From positions 42,889,175-42,953,174 of the forward strand of contig NC_059500.1 of NCBI RefSeq assembly GCF_018139145.2: a DNA stretch of 64,000 bases. Direction: 5' to 3'. The stretch is from Gymnogyps californianus (Eukaryota > Chordata > Aves > Accipitriformes > Cathartidae). The notes beneath the pieces are model-generated. The model saw only the letters and a program-made list of their open reading frames with translations, ran no database searches and was not told the origin of the DNA. Shown here in pieces: positions 12,001-23,735 of this stretch; position 1 is the first letter of the stretch; each line of letters opens with the position of its first letter. Both the position numbers and the translations under genes were made by a program.

Positions 12001-13690
12001 CTGCCATCTAAGGAGATAAGAGGTGAGAAGGACCCACCAGTTAAAACCCACGTGGTAATTCTGCCTGTCTGCCTGTGGGAGACGGTGTGGCTCCCGTCTC
12101 CCACAACAAGCAGCCATACTACCTTCGTAGTGGGGGTCTAATTAGGAGCTACCAGTCCCTCCCGCCTCCTGTAAATCTGTTACTTCTGGACCTGCATGCA
12201 ACTCCCGTAACCAAGTCCCAGTTAATTTTACTGTCGCAGCCTAATCTGTTCTCATAGAGCCAAATGGCAGCTTTAGTCGAGGATCATGCTGGGAGCAAAA
12301 AGACCAGGGCAGTGGAACTGATGGCCAGCGAACGCATGCCTGTGGACAACAGGGACAGGCAGAGTCACCACTTTCCCCTCCCTCCCTGTATTTGGGAATA
12401 GGACCAATGGTGTACTCTTGGACACCAGCATAGGGCTTGTGAACAGCCAACATTGACAGGAGAGGGTAAACGTCCCTAACCAATAGAAGTGGAGAAAAGA
12501 AATAAACCTGCAATGTTTTCCAGTTCCATTAGTGTAAACTTAAGCTGAGAACCCAAAACTTTTGGGGTCTAATTTTTCAATTTCATCCAAAGATGAGACA
12601 GGCAGGTCTGTCCAGCTTTGTCTCTCTTTTCTGGACACGTTTGGAGGGATGGTGGACATATCCAGAGTGTCACCACCAGTTGCACCCAGCAACTACTTGG
12701 CTGGCAGAAGGCAACTGATCATCTCCAACCCAGGTCTGTCCCCTCTGTGCCATGCATGTGCCGGATGCGGCGGTGCTGTGGTGGCAAGGACGAGCCCCCA
12801 GTGGGGCTGCCCCAGGAGGTTTCAGAGGCCATGGTCTCCTTCCCGCCAGCCGCTCAGCAGGCCTGCGTGCTTTGTCTGACCTCTGGATGCCAAGCAAATG
12901 CTTGTGCTCGCAGAGCAGAAGTAATCCCAGAGGGAAGAAGAGGGTGGCCATGATGGGAATACTGACGGAGAAGAGCCCGGCACTGCCCCAAAATGAAGCC
13001 CAGGAACATGCTGGAGGAGCGAAGGGCCCATCTGGGCATCCAGCACCTAGGACGTAGCAGGCACTTGGGCTCTGGGTTTCCTTCTCTTGGAGCCACAACC
13101 AAAGGAAGAGGGAGCGACAAGGGGCAATTGAGGGTCCCTACAAAACAGTAGTGGCCAGGCAGAGCCGCCCAGCGGGGTGTCTGCAAGCACGCCGATGTAG
13201 GAGCATGCTGGCTGTGGGCGCAGCACTTAGCAAAAAGCTGAAATCAAAGGAAAAAGACCCCACACAAATGAACAAGCAGACGACCTAATTATAGTTTTCT
13301 AATATGAAAACAACAATAAGTGTCGGTGTACACAGAGTCTGGAGAGCCACTGCTCATGCATTCAGTGCAGGCACTGCTGTTTTCCTGGGTTTGTGCTCCC
13401 TATATTGCTATTGTTTTAACAGCAGATGGGAAGGGCAGCGTAAAAGAGTTGGTCTTCCCTCTCTCTCACTTAATAACCTCTGTCCCTCTCTGGTTGCTGA
13501 TGAGGGGAACTGCAAGAGTTAACGGGGGGAATTAAAATGAAAAGGCAAAAGAGAGGGGGACTGGCATAGCACACAAATCAAAAGCAACTTGTATCACCAA
13601 AGGACTGTTTGTAAGGTCCAGCCAAGCCGACAATAGCCTTCCTTCAAGTTCACCTTGTAGCGGGGAGAAAAGAGGTGCCCTGCAGCCCCC
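12001..13690. other. GC-richer non-coding block with overlapping chance ORFs
   Basis: The block from about 12,560 to 13,220 is visibly richer in G+C than its surroundings, which lowers stop-codon density and explains six overlapping open frames of 74-142 codons on both strands (for example minus 12,670-13,098). None shows a domain, signal peptide or consistent codon use, and frames on opposite strands are equally long. I see no dense CpG island, only scattered CpG. A lineage-specific lncRNA promoter cannot be excluded. Confidence 0.5.
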
Positions 13691-13815
13691 AGGGAGGGTG
13701 GGCGATGGAGGGGTGGGAGAGGAGGATGGGGGCAGAGGAGAGAAAGGCAGAGAGGCAGGCGGAGGGAGGGAGGGAGGAAGGGAGAGCGAAGAGGGAGGAA
13801 AAAAAGAGAGTGCAA
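13691..13815. repeat. G-rich purine tract
   Basis: A G/A-rich stretch contains multiple GGG and GGGG runs, including four abutting GGGA units (in GGAGGGAGGGAGGGAGGAAG), with only a few pyrimidines. It abuts an enhancer-like block on its right. Such tracts can form G-quadruplex or triplex DNA and tend to exclude nucleosomes; that is family knowledge and not shown here. Confidence 0.75.
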
Positions 13816-13839
13816 ATCCAAATGTCGATTTGTAGACAC

Positions 13840-14260
13840 AGTGAGGAGAGCCTGCTGGCTGACAGGCTGATTTATTGGATTCTTCCAGTTAATCACTGCC
13901 GGCCTGTGGCCAAACGGATCTCCAGCAAAGCTGAAAGGCAGCCGAGGGAAACAGGCTTATAAGCATAAAGCTGCATAATGGTGTTCAATGAAGTGTGAGA
14001 CTTTTAGTTCAGTCTCAGTGAGCCGGCCGCATCGCTGGAATGTCAAAGAGGGATTGTGGGTGGAAAAATTATGGATTTAAACTGCTAGCTGTAAATGAGG
14101 TCAATATGTCTGGTTCATAAACAGTCCGAGCCTATTCCAAGAATGCAGTGAGGGGGAAAATTAGCGTGAAGCCAACACTGTAGACAAACCTCATTGAGAT
14201 ATAATTGCAGCTATAAATACAAGCGAAAAGCTTACTGAGTGCAATAAAATACAGACACGG
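13840..14260. promoter_or_regulatory. Candidate conserved non-coding element (developmental enhancer-like)
   Basis: The block has no simple repeats, no recognisable transposon and no ORF of note, but dense homeodomain-type cores (TAAT, ATAAAG, TTTATTGG, CATAAT, GATATAATTG). It also contains isolated CpG-containing words in an AT-rich setting (AGCCGGCCGCATCG near 14,021). That texture is typical of vertebrate conserved non-coding elements. Conservation itself cannot be seen from one sequence, so this is an inference. Confidence 0.45.
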
Positions 14261-14789
14261 TTTTTTATCCCCCCCCTCTCATATTTCCTTCTTTCAATCT
14301 ATGCATTTGTTAAGTGTTGTGCATCTATAATGTTCCCCCTCTCCTCCCTCTTCTTTTCCCTCTGACACCCAGTGTTGAAATTAATTGAGTGTTCTTGATC
14401 TCCCATTCCATTTTATTCAGGCAAGATTGGAAAAAATCAAAAGAGCACATCTAAAGCATTTTCTTCCCTTTTGCTTTCCTATTTGAAGCGGGTTGAAATG
14501 TGTTAAAAAAAAAAAAAAAGGCATCGTGACTTTTTTATATCTTAAAAAAATGCAGTAAAATGTCTTTTTAAACTAATACATCTGTTAGATCATTTGAATC
14601 TCAATTTAATGAGGTGACATCAAAAGCAAGTATTGGATCCTATGGAGAGTCTCTTTCACAAGATACCTGGTCTTTGCTCACGAAACATTGACTTTAAATT
14701 AATGTGATGTTTCAGATTTTTTTTTTTTCCTGTGGGTCTTTTAGTACTGTGGGGCGGGGGAGGGGAAGCAGCACCAAAAGACAGGAGGA
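14261..14789. other. Unique AT-rich DNA between two enhancer-like blocks
   Basis: It contains a pyrimidine-rich stretch (about 14,266-14,360), poly(A) at 14,505-14,519 and poly(T) near 14,718-14,730. No gene is visible. Confidence 0.6.
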
Positions 14790-15005
14790 CAGGCACTGAG
14801 CAATATGCCTTACCCAGTTTAAAAACTGATACAGTAATAAATTGAAGTCTAATGGCTATGGTCAGGCTGTTTTTTCCCCTAAGCCAATTGATTTAAATGG
14901 CAGTAATTTGGCTAGCAAGGCTAGTCCTGTTTAAATTAAACCCATTAATATAATAGCACCAGTCTTGAATGAAATCCATCTGTAGCAGAGCCTCCACCGG
15001 TCAGT
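14790..15005. promoter_or_regulatory. Candidate conserved non-coding element
   Basis: This repeat-free stretch has several words common in deeply conserved enhancers, including CCAATTGATTTAAAT, GGCAGTAATTTGGC and TTAAATTAAACCCATTAAT. It lies about 0.5 kb from the block at 13,840-14,260 and may belong to the same regulatory module. It is inferred from texture only. Confidence 0.35.
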
Positions 15006-18000
15006 GGTTTAATAACTGTCCAGGGATGTCCTGAAAACACCCACATCCGTACAAACAGGAATAACAGATTAAAACCAGGATCCAGAGAACCTCCTGTTTC
15101 ACTAGGGAAAAGGAAGAAGGAGAAACACTGTCAAAGAAAGATGAAAAATAACACTTTTTTTTTTTCAGCAGGACAGCCATGTAAGGAGCAGAGGTCTGTT
15201 ATAATCAGTGAGGGAAAAAGCACAAATCTTTATTCTTCTTCTAGAAGCACAATATGCAACTTCTTTCTGTTGTCTTTATGTATACATTTTCACCAGCTCC
15301 TGGCCCTCCCACTCTCTTTCCTTGCCTTGGCAATTACACTTAAATTTGTTGGCCTGATGATCTATACACGTGTTGACCGATGTAAAAAGTCTGTTTCAGA
15401 AAACGTTATATGGAGCATCAGGCCCAAAAAGGACATTGAAATGTATCTGAGGATTAGCATCCAATATAGAAAGCTTATTCTTGGCAGAGGCCTTCACAAT
15501 GCGGTTAGGATTGATCTTTTAAGTTCCTCCCCCATTGTTCTTGATTCCCATTGTGGCAGGCTGCTATATATTGTGAGACAATTTCTTTCCGTGCTTGAAG
15601 GACTATGCAGGATTTTCCTCTGACCTATTTAATGTCCCCCAATGCCTGTGGGAACTTGAGGATGCAAGTCTTCCATTTTCAAGGAAGCATCTGTGCTTCA
15701 GTCTCACCTTGGTGAGATCAATAGCACCTTCAAAGTAGTTCTCCTTTTGAAAACCACCTTATAGTTTCCCTTTTTAGCCAGCAACTTCACTGTATTAAAA
15801 GGTCTGTGTTGTTAATTTTATATTTTGCTTGGTTGTGTCCCACTGACTTACATATGACTGTGTTGAGTTATGATTCATCATGTTGAACATCAGTCAGCTT
15901 CAGGTGAAGTTGTTTGTTCCACTGGACAGGAGATTAGTGTTGAGACATAAGTGTAATAATTATTACACTTTTGTTTGGATTTAGTTTTGCGCTTTGCAGT
16001 AGAGGGAATGAATGCTGTTTTGGATGAAATAGCATCAGATGTATTCTGTATCCTTTTGTGTGTATAGCTGAAGAATCCAGATCTTAGAATGCACTTTGAG
16101 TTTTTAATTATTTGCCACAGTCCCCTGTCTCAGCACCTCTGTACAGACAGCAAAAAAAAAAAAAGACTTTTTCACTACTGTCTATGCCAAACAATCCTCC
16201 AGTAATTCTGCCCTGTAACCACATGCTCCTCTGAACTAAAAAGAATGAACAGCACATCCTCAGCTTTTTTCCTAGACAGTACTCATAAAGCTGCCTCAAG
16301 TTAAGGTTGCCTGACATTTTCCATTATGAGTCCCTGCTTTCAGTCACTTACCACTTTTCTTTATTTAATCAAACAGAAAATTTCTGAATGTCTATGGACA
16401 ATGCAGTAAAAGATGGTGAGGTCTAGAGGTTTTCCTATTCAAACTTCACTGTATTTTTGGGGAGCATAGAGCTGTACCCTCTTACTTTGTCCAAACCTAC
16501 AAAAAGCTGTGGGAACAGCATTAGTCATACGCTTAGGACAGACTAGTTTTGTATATGTAAAATGTTCATAGATACAGCACGTAAAAATCACTGTGACCAA
16601 GAGGGCCAGAGTTTGAAGTGTTTAGCAGGCTTGGTCTGCCCATGCTCTCCTTGACCAGACATAAATCAGTGTGAATGGAAAGCCCTGGTAATACTTCAGC
16701 AATGCAAAAGGCCCAGTCTAATATGCAGGAATCAGAGGTAGGTTTTATTAGCTCAGGTTCAGTCCTGAGCTAACCCATGCACAAAATTTCCAGTCAATTA
16801 AGAGTTTGTGCAGAGCAAGCCCGTATCTTCCAGAAACAGACCGTGTGGACATAGCCTTAGACTGTTATCTTAAAGGAGGAAACACAATGAATTAGATCAA
16901 GAAAAAAAAAATTATATTTAACATATAATCTTATCCCAGAATGGTCACACAAATCAATGCCTTCACAGTACTTTATGAGCCATCCACCAGTCTCACAATG
17001 CAGGACTCCCCAGTCAGCTCGGAAGTTCTTCTATCCCGCAGCAAAGCGGTTCTTAAAGAAATTACCTCAATTGACATCAGGGCAGATATTTCCAGTCACA
17101 TTTCAGTTGAAAAGTCAATGTGACAAAGCAGATTTCTTTCCACATCCTTGGAAAACAGAATTGTGTCTGGCTGTGTGTTTGGAAACAGGAGCGACCACAA
17201 CTGGCTGTAGTTCATATGCTTTGGCTGATACCTTTTATGTCATCTGCTCATAAACTTCAGTAGCTAGATTAAGACCAAGAAACTGAGAATTTAATAGTCC
17301 CTTTGAACACCATCAGCAAGTCACATGTATATACATACCCCAGGTAGCTGCCCAGTAATCATTTAGGGAAAAAAGGTGGATGGCTTTTAGATGGAACCAG
17401 GAAATACATCTGGTCCATGACCAGATGTTCTTGCTATGCTCCTTTATTTCATTTAAGTTATCATAGAAACGTTGAAAGTGATCAAATGATGGCATTTTAC
17501 AGCAATTGATGATCATTCCCTGATCAATCATTACCAAAGGCAGTATATCAGAACATGCAAAACTCTGTGGAATTTGTACCTTGTTTCTATTGAAGATACA
17601 TGATCTTGCAGATCGTACAATACAAACTAAAAATGGGTGATTTTGCTACTTACATAGCTATCATTCCTGTCTTTTTTTAAGGTTTTCTGTATATTACACT
17701 TTCAGAGAATGAATAAGATTATCTGGAGGAGACGTAAATTATCTTAGAGCAAAGTAATGCAAGTCATTTTGTGATAGATTTTTTCTGTAAATTTTGCCTT
17801 TTACTTTTTGAGTCTATATTGAGGGTGGGGGCTGAACAGTGGCCTTCAGTGTTGGCAGCCCCTTACATTAAAAAATCTTTAACATACTTGCAATCATATG
17901 ACGTTCAGAACATTCTCTTCTTACAGACATTTTGAAAATTTTACTATTGTTTTCTCAACTTTACTCAATTTTGGTTTGCAAGTCTAGCTGTAGATGGAGA

Positions 18001-19139
18001 CCGTGGTGGTTTGAGAGCGGTATTATAAGAACACAAAAACATCTAATCCAAAAAGCTTTCAATCAAACCAATGAACAGAGGGAAATTATTAAGCAGCACA
18101 CGGGAACATCCAAGGCAAGAAGATGTAGATCAGACTCTTTCATTTAAGCCCATTCCTCTTCTTCACTTTCCCAAAGCTGAGACCACAGAGGCTTACTATA
18201 TTGCTTAGAGGAATCTTTTGTAAGCCAAGGTACAGTAATTTTCCCTTGATTGAAAAAGTCATCCTTTGTTTGCCATTTTCCTGAAATCTTAAGTCCCAAT
18301 GTCTGCACTACTGTTGTTGTAAACAGAGCAGTCAAGACAACATCCCCACTTTCCGTCAAATCCTACAAGACATCAATGAATGCTAAGCAAAATGCTGTAG
18401 TGAGCCCACTGACATATCTTTGGGCACACTTACCACCTACTCTGTCACATAGTATATCAGTCACAAGCTTCCCAAACACAAGACGTCACAAGATGCCCCA
18501 GCTTTACACCACAGAACTAAATTGCCATTAAAAGCTAGGATTCCTCTCCTGCTTTCACGTGCAAGTGGTAAAGAATTTGCTAAGAATATTCACTCCTTTT
18601 AATTTTGGTACTGTAATCTTCCTTAGCTGATGGATGTCTTTGTAGTTTATGGTAGCCTATGAAAGGCTTGAGACTAAAATCTTTGACAAAAAAAGGGGCT
18701 TGCTAAAGTATATGTAGGACACTGACACATTTATGGAAAACTATACTACAGTGTTTGGATCCTGTAACAGAATCCTGAAGACTATCCCGGCAAAAATCTA
18801 CTGTGTTCGTGTGTCCTGAATGGGCTTAATGTTTTGTGGAGAAATTAAAAAACAAGCACAGCAACTCGCCTCAAGATCTCAATTGTAATTCCCTTGGACT
18901 CTCCTCTTTACAGTGAATTTAGTGAACATGAAAAGTACTGGATTGACAGGGAACAAGCACCTTGCAGAGAACAATTTTCTTTCTATTCAAACAGTTTGTT
19001 TTTGGTATTAGAAAAACTCCTGTCACACAGTGTTTTAATTCACAAGAAATTACCAAATGAGGAAATGATGTATTCTTTCAAATGTTAGCCAGGATTCTAT
19101 TTACCAAAAAAATTTAGAGAGAGAGGGGAAAAAAGAGAG
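15006..19139. other. Unique non-coding DNA with one long chance-level ORF
   Basis: No gene is recognised. The longest frame (plus, 15,141-15,623, 160 codons) begins by reading through a poly(T) tract and has no domain I recognise. An acceptor-like poly(T)CAG sits at 15,155-15,168, but no donor or partner exon stands out. The rest (15,630-19,139) shows only short frames on both strands and small A or T runs. Confidence 0.55.
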
Positions 19140-19300
19140 ATTCACGATGCTATTGTCATTTTACTTTCAATTTATCAGTGATTGTGTCATGAAATGAGGT
19201 AATATAAATGATAATAATGTGTTGTTATGACTCTGAGTGTCATTTGCATTATGTGACATTCCAAATTTTTCAATTCGAGTGTTTAGAACAGAAAGTGTTG
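19140..19300. promoter_or_regulatory. Candidate conserved non-coding element (weak)
   Basis: The stretch carries repeated AT-rich homeodomain and POU-like words: ATAAATGATAATAATG, GTCATTTGCATTATG (with the octamer-like ATTTGCAT) and TCATGAAATGAGG. It has no ORF or repeat. The assignment rests on motif density only. Confidence 0.28.
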
Positions 19301-20039
19301 TCTTTGTTCATGTATTGGCAAGTACCTGCTGGCTGAGTTCCCTGTAAAAACACGTATTTTGGCATATCTTCAGTTAAAATTATTCATTCATTTACTAGAA
19401 ATGGTGCCCTTAAACCTGTATAATTATGGGTATATAGCCACACGTTAAGACCTATTCATGAACATACTGTATAGGTTCATGTGTACCTGCAGGCCCACAG
19501 ATGAGCCAGTACTATACACATTAATATATTCTGCATTGTGTATATTCATAAATATAGGGTTTCTGATGGCGAGAAGGACAGCATACTTCATTTTCATGAG
19601 TTAGGAATGACTGCATAACTCACAGGTGGCAGAGCAAAGCAAAGCCACTAATGGATTCTGTACAGTCATCCCTACTGGATGAAAATAAAATTCCATTACA
19701 CTGTCCACCATCACATATTATATTTATACCATATCAGAGACTTATGTCTACAGAGTAACTAAACTTTTTGTTACCCTTTGCTGCAGAAATTAATACCATT
19801 GAAGAAATAAAAAGATATATTGCTGGGTTTTATTTCCCACTGGCAGGGTCTAAATATGTATTTCATACAAGTAAACACACACATACACACACATTAATAA
19901 TGTGGTGTTTTTCCTAGTCCATTTCTGAGAGCTACTGGAATGAGTTCATCTGTCCCCTGGATATGATGGAATTTTTCTCCTTAGATTTATACATCTGGGG
20001 TTTTACATCTTTTCATTCTCTGAATGTGATTCTGGACTT
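19301..20039. other. Unique non-coding DNA
   Basis: Nothing is recognisable except a short (CA)n-type stretch at about 19,874-19,893. Confidence 0.6.
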
Positions 20040-20300
20040 GCTGTGGTGCAAGAATAACTCCCTGAAAAACAACACATGCAATCAGCTTACTATGAAATAT
20101 AATTAGGCCTTTGTCCCTGATTTAGCTGTAGAGGCATAGTTACCGCCTTTCCCACTTAAAGGACAGCAAAAGGTAACAGCAATAATTAAGCCAAGTCTGA
20201 GACAGATACATGAGCCGGAAATAGGTCTGTGTGTTATTGCTGGCAACAATTGGCCATGAATACAGTAGCAATCAAAACAGGTGAGAAAAAATCATCTCTA
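20040..20300. promoter_or_regulatory. Candidate conserved non-coding element
   Basis: A repeat-free block contains GCAATAATTAAGCC, GTTATTGCTGGCAACAATTG and TTACCGCCTTTCCC. The close spacing of a SOX-like ACAAT core, CCAT and TAATTA words resembles known vertebrate enhancers. No open frame of note crosses it. Inference from texture. Confidence 0.35.
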
Positions 20301-23300
20301 TGCAATGTTGTTGAATAGCAGTATGCAATAAGTTGCATATAGAGATACAGGGAAAAATGAATCTGCATCACTATAAAGCTCTACACTCTGTGCTCTTTTG
20401 CTGTTGTCCTTTCAAATTGACTGTCCTACTACCCACATCAGCAACAATGCCAAACAGAAGCTCCTTTTCGATTTCTTAAATCTACATACCTATCTGATCT
20501 TTTTTCGACTACCCAGATTTTCTTCATTTAAACAGAGTGCTTAATTTCCTTTAGAAGCTAGTAACCATTCCAAGAAGTATCCATAAAGTGTCATTAGCTT
20601 GGCTAAGTAGATTTTGGAGGATGTGGGTAGTATCTCAACCAAGCTTTTGTGCCAACTTTTACATTTGAAAAGGAGCCTAATGACAAATAATCAGGTGGGA
20701 CAGAAGCCCCAGTTCAGTTCGAAGAAGCCAAACAGCATTTTTTACCATGTTACTTTTTTTTTTGAAACACGAGCAGAAAAATAAAGAAGCCAGCTCTCTG
20801 AAACATCTCTTTCCATGTTGTCTTCAAAATTTTTTTTTTCAAGTTAAAGGAGCATATTAAATTTGGAGATCTAAGTGCTTATAGCCAAAAAGTGCATATA
20901 CAGTCTTAAAAGCCACGCAACTAGACAGCATTGTATAGTAGGATGCACCTCCAGGATTTCGAAATCTTACCAGGAAAGGGTATCTCACAGTAACTAACGT
21001 GTCATCACTGATCCTCTCAAATCAAACAATTGCTTTGATGAAACAACTTCTAAATTGCTGCCTGCTTGTACTGGACGGATTCTCTCCAGCTCGTTGAAAC
21101 ACTGGCTAGACAACTCTTTCAGTTAGTCACCTGATTTCTCCTCTGCTCATATGATAAATTGCCCACAATTATACTGACTTCAGTGGGTTGCTCAGTATTT
21201 ACATCAACATAAAAGAGAACAAAACATGTTTAGGTCTGCAGAAAATAGTTGGACAATATGAAGAAAACATTTTGGCTTGCACAGAGGAATAAGACTACAT
21301 ATAACCCAAGTACTAGTTGGCTCACCAGCATGGGAAGACACAGAATATTGCTGTGAATTTTTCTTTTTTATTTTTTGCATGAAAGGGTCAATATATGTAA
21401 TCCCATATCCCACTCAGGTAGGAAGTGTCCTTTGCAATTTTGCCACCTCATATATTTAAAAAAAAAAACCCAACCATGCTGCACAGAAGTATGCATAGAA
21501 TATTATCTTCTGCACAGCTCTGGTATCATAAAGTGCAAAACAGATACTCTAGGAGCTGATGGCACACTTTATAGCAAGGAATTCTGAGGCAATATTGAAG
21601 TAATGTTGCAACTACAGAAGTTCTAGCGGCAGCATTTGCCTCGATCCTGCAGAGGTTCAGTGACATGGACAGGTTGGTTCTCTGCCTTCTTGTCTAACAG
21701 AGACAGAAAGTGACTTTCACTATTCCAGAATATTCATGTGAGGGAATGAAGTTTGGCATAAAAAATCTATCCTTTATTCTTCTCCTTCTTGACCTTCCTT
21801 TTTTTTTTTTCTTTTTTTTTTCTTTTTTTTTTTTTTTCCTCAAGAAACAATTTGGTTTGCAGAAATAGAGTGGTTTAATAAAACTGGTCTTCTTCCTTCT
21901 ACTAAAAGTTTACCTGCGAGAGCCCCGAACATAATAAAATCAGATTATGAAGGCAATCATATTTACTTGTAATAAATCAAATCTTGCAGACATCAGTTAA
22001 GTCTCCCTTACTGCACTGGGACAATATCGCGCATGCATACATCAATACCTGAGGTGTCAGAAATATATTTCATAAGTTCAGAAAAATTGCATACACACTT
22101 GCAGCACCATTATAAGCAGTGAATTTGTAATGTGAACATTATGATGTATAAAGTGGCTTTGTTCCTACATTTAATAAGCACCACATGTCAAGCCCACAAA
22201 CATAATGGGATTTGCTGGTGATTTCTTACCATTAGATGTAGGTTATTGTTTTCAGGAAGAGAACTTTTCCACACTTTATCAACAGTATCCAATTTTAAGA
22301 AGCCATCTTCCTTCTGTCCTCTGAATGCAGCAGATTCTTTAGATTAGTGAAATAAAATAAATTCCCAGCCAGAGGGATACTCAATTAAGTTGAACTGAAG
22401 TAAGCGCAAGACAATTCCAGTTGCAGGGAAAATGTTTCCTTTGGACTACCCCTGCAGAATATATGTCCTTATTATTCTAATTCTGGTACAGTTTAGAATG
22501 CCAGAGAATTTTAAAAAATCTTTACGTAACCCAAAAGGTTGGGTTGCAGAGAGCTTTTTCTTACAGGACTGTTTAGATCTTACCTGATGTACACGCACCA
22601 GCCCAGCATAAGAGCTACAGTATAACACTCATGCACACATACAGAGGTATTTTCAGTTGTTTTCTCACCTAGTAAGGTCCATTGACACATCACAGATATT
22701 TTCAGTCTAAATAATAGAAAAGCAAAACACTTTTTTTTTTTTTTCTTTTAGAAATTGATAAAATGAGAAGACATAGACTCTAAGTCTCTGTTGATGGTGA
22801 GCCATGAAGCCCCCGGGGCTGGAACACTTGCAAGACTCCGGCAGCCTGGTGACAGCACAGAGGTTTTCAGAAGCTCCAGGGTCACAACAGGAAAAGTGAG
22901 CCAGGAACGGCAGAAAGGGATGGGACGATCAAAAACTTCCTGAGAGATGGCTGATCCAGCAACGAGGTTTGGCATTTTCTATCAGTGAAAGATTGTATGG
23001 AAGAAGAAGAAGAAAACCTACAGAAGTGATATGTGTGATGTTTCTGTGTGTTTATGTTTTCTGTACAGATTTGTCTTTCCTGAGGCTCAGGAAGTTTTTC
23101 TGGCGCAAGTAGGTGTAATTTCTGGCCCTGTGCTGCTGGATATGGCCTAGTCCATGAAAAAAAGAAAAGGACTGTGTGTCTGCATTGATAGGAATTCTAC
23201 CTTTCCATGTGTAACTGTTCACACACTCATTTACACAAAGTTTACCTATTGACCTTTAGAATAAATACACCAGAGTCCAGACCAGAAATTCAGCTGAAGA

Positions 23301-23639
23301 AACACTCACAATTTGAATTTCTCTCTGCCAATTTGTATTAAATGTTATTTCTTTGGATCAGGATAATCTCTGACTGTGCTTGCCTGGTGTCTTGCAGTGA
23401 GGGTCATCAAATACAGTAGGTCACCAGCTGCCTTCAAAGGGGAAGCCTTTCAAAATTCCATCAATAAACAATAGAAGGAGAATACAGGAACTGTGTTATG
23501 CTTAGGTGAAGCAATGAAATCCTATACTTCCCAATGATTTTACATTATCTTGTATAATGCAAATCTATGTAAACTGGGGATCTCAAAAGTACGTTACCAA
23601 ATTAAGTAACTTTTGCTACAGGTTTCCCAGAACTTTCAC
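20301..23639. other. Unique non-coding DNA with poly(T) tracts
   Basis: No gene is seen. Interrupted poly(T) runs lie at 21,799-21,838 and about 22,731-22,749. The latter ends in TTTTAG and mimics a 3' splice site ahead of a modestly GC-richer stretch (22,760-22,980), but no coherent plus-strand reading frame follows it. Confidence 0.55.
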
Positions 23640-23735
23640 TGAAACTTTTCAACTTACAGACAGATCAAGGTTAAGCAACTTCCTGATTATCCCAGAAGGA
23701 GTCAACAACAGAGCAAGGAATTAAATATTCCAGTG
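23640..23735 (-). repeat. MIR-like (tRNA-derived SINE core) relic
   Basis: The plus strand shows, in the expected order for the reverse of a MIR/core-SINE, a stretch like ACAGA...GGTTAAGCAACTT...CCAGAAGGAGTC...CAGAGCAAGGAATT. That corresponds to the familiar pattern of TTACAGATGAGG, TTAAGTAACTTGCCCAAGGTCAC and GGCAGAGC. Divergence is high, as expected for an amniote-wide ancient SINE. The match is from memory and not computed. Confidence 0.4.

Noticed and set aside
12562..13186. Overlapping open frames of 74-142 codons on both strands
   Set aside because: Frames of similar length on opposite strands in GC-richer DNA indicate low stop density and not coding; no motif supports any one frame.
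15141..15623. 160-codon plus open frame behind an acceptor-like poly(T)CAG
   Set aside because: No recognisable domain, the start reads through a poly(T) tract, and no donor or partner exon is visible. One such frame in 64 kb on six frames is near what chance allows. Absence of orthologous frames would confirm this.
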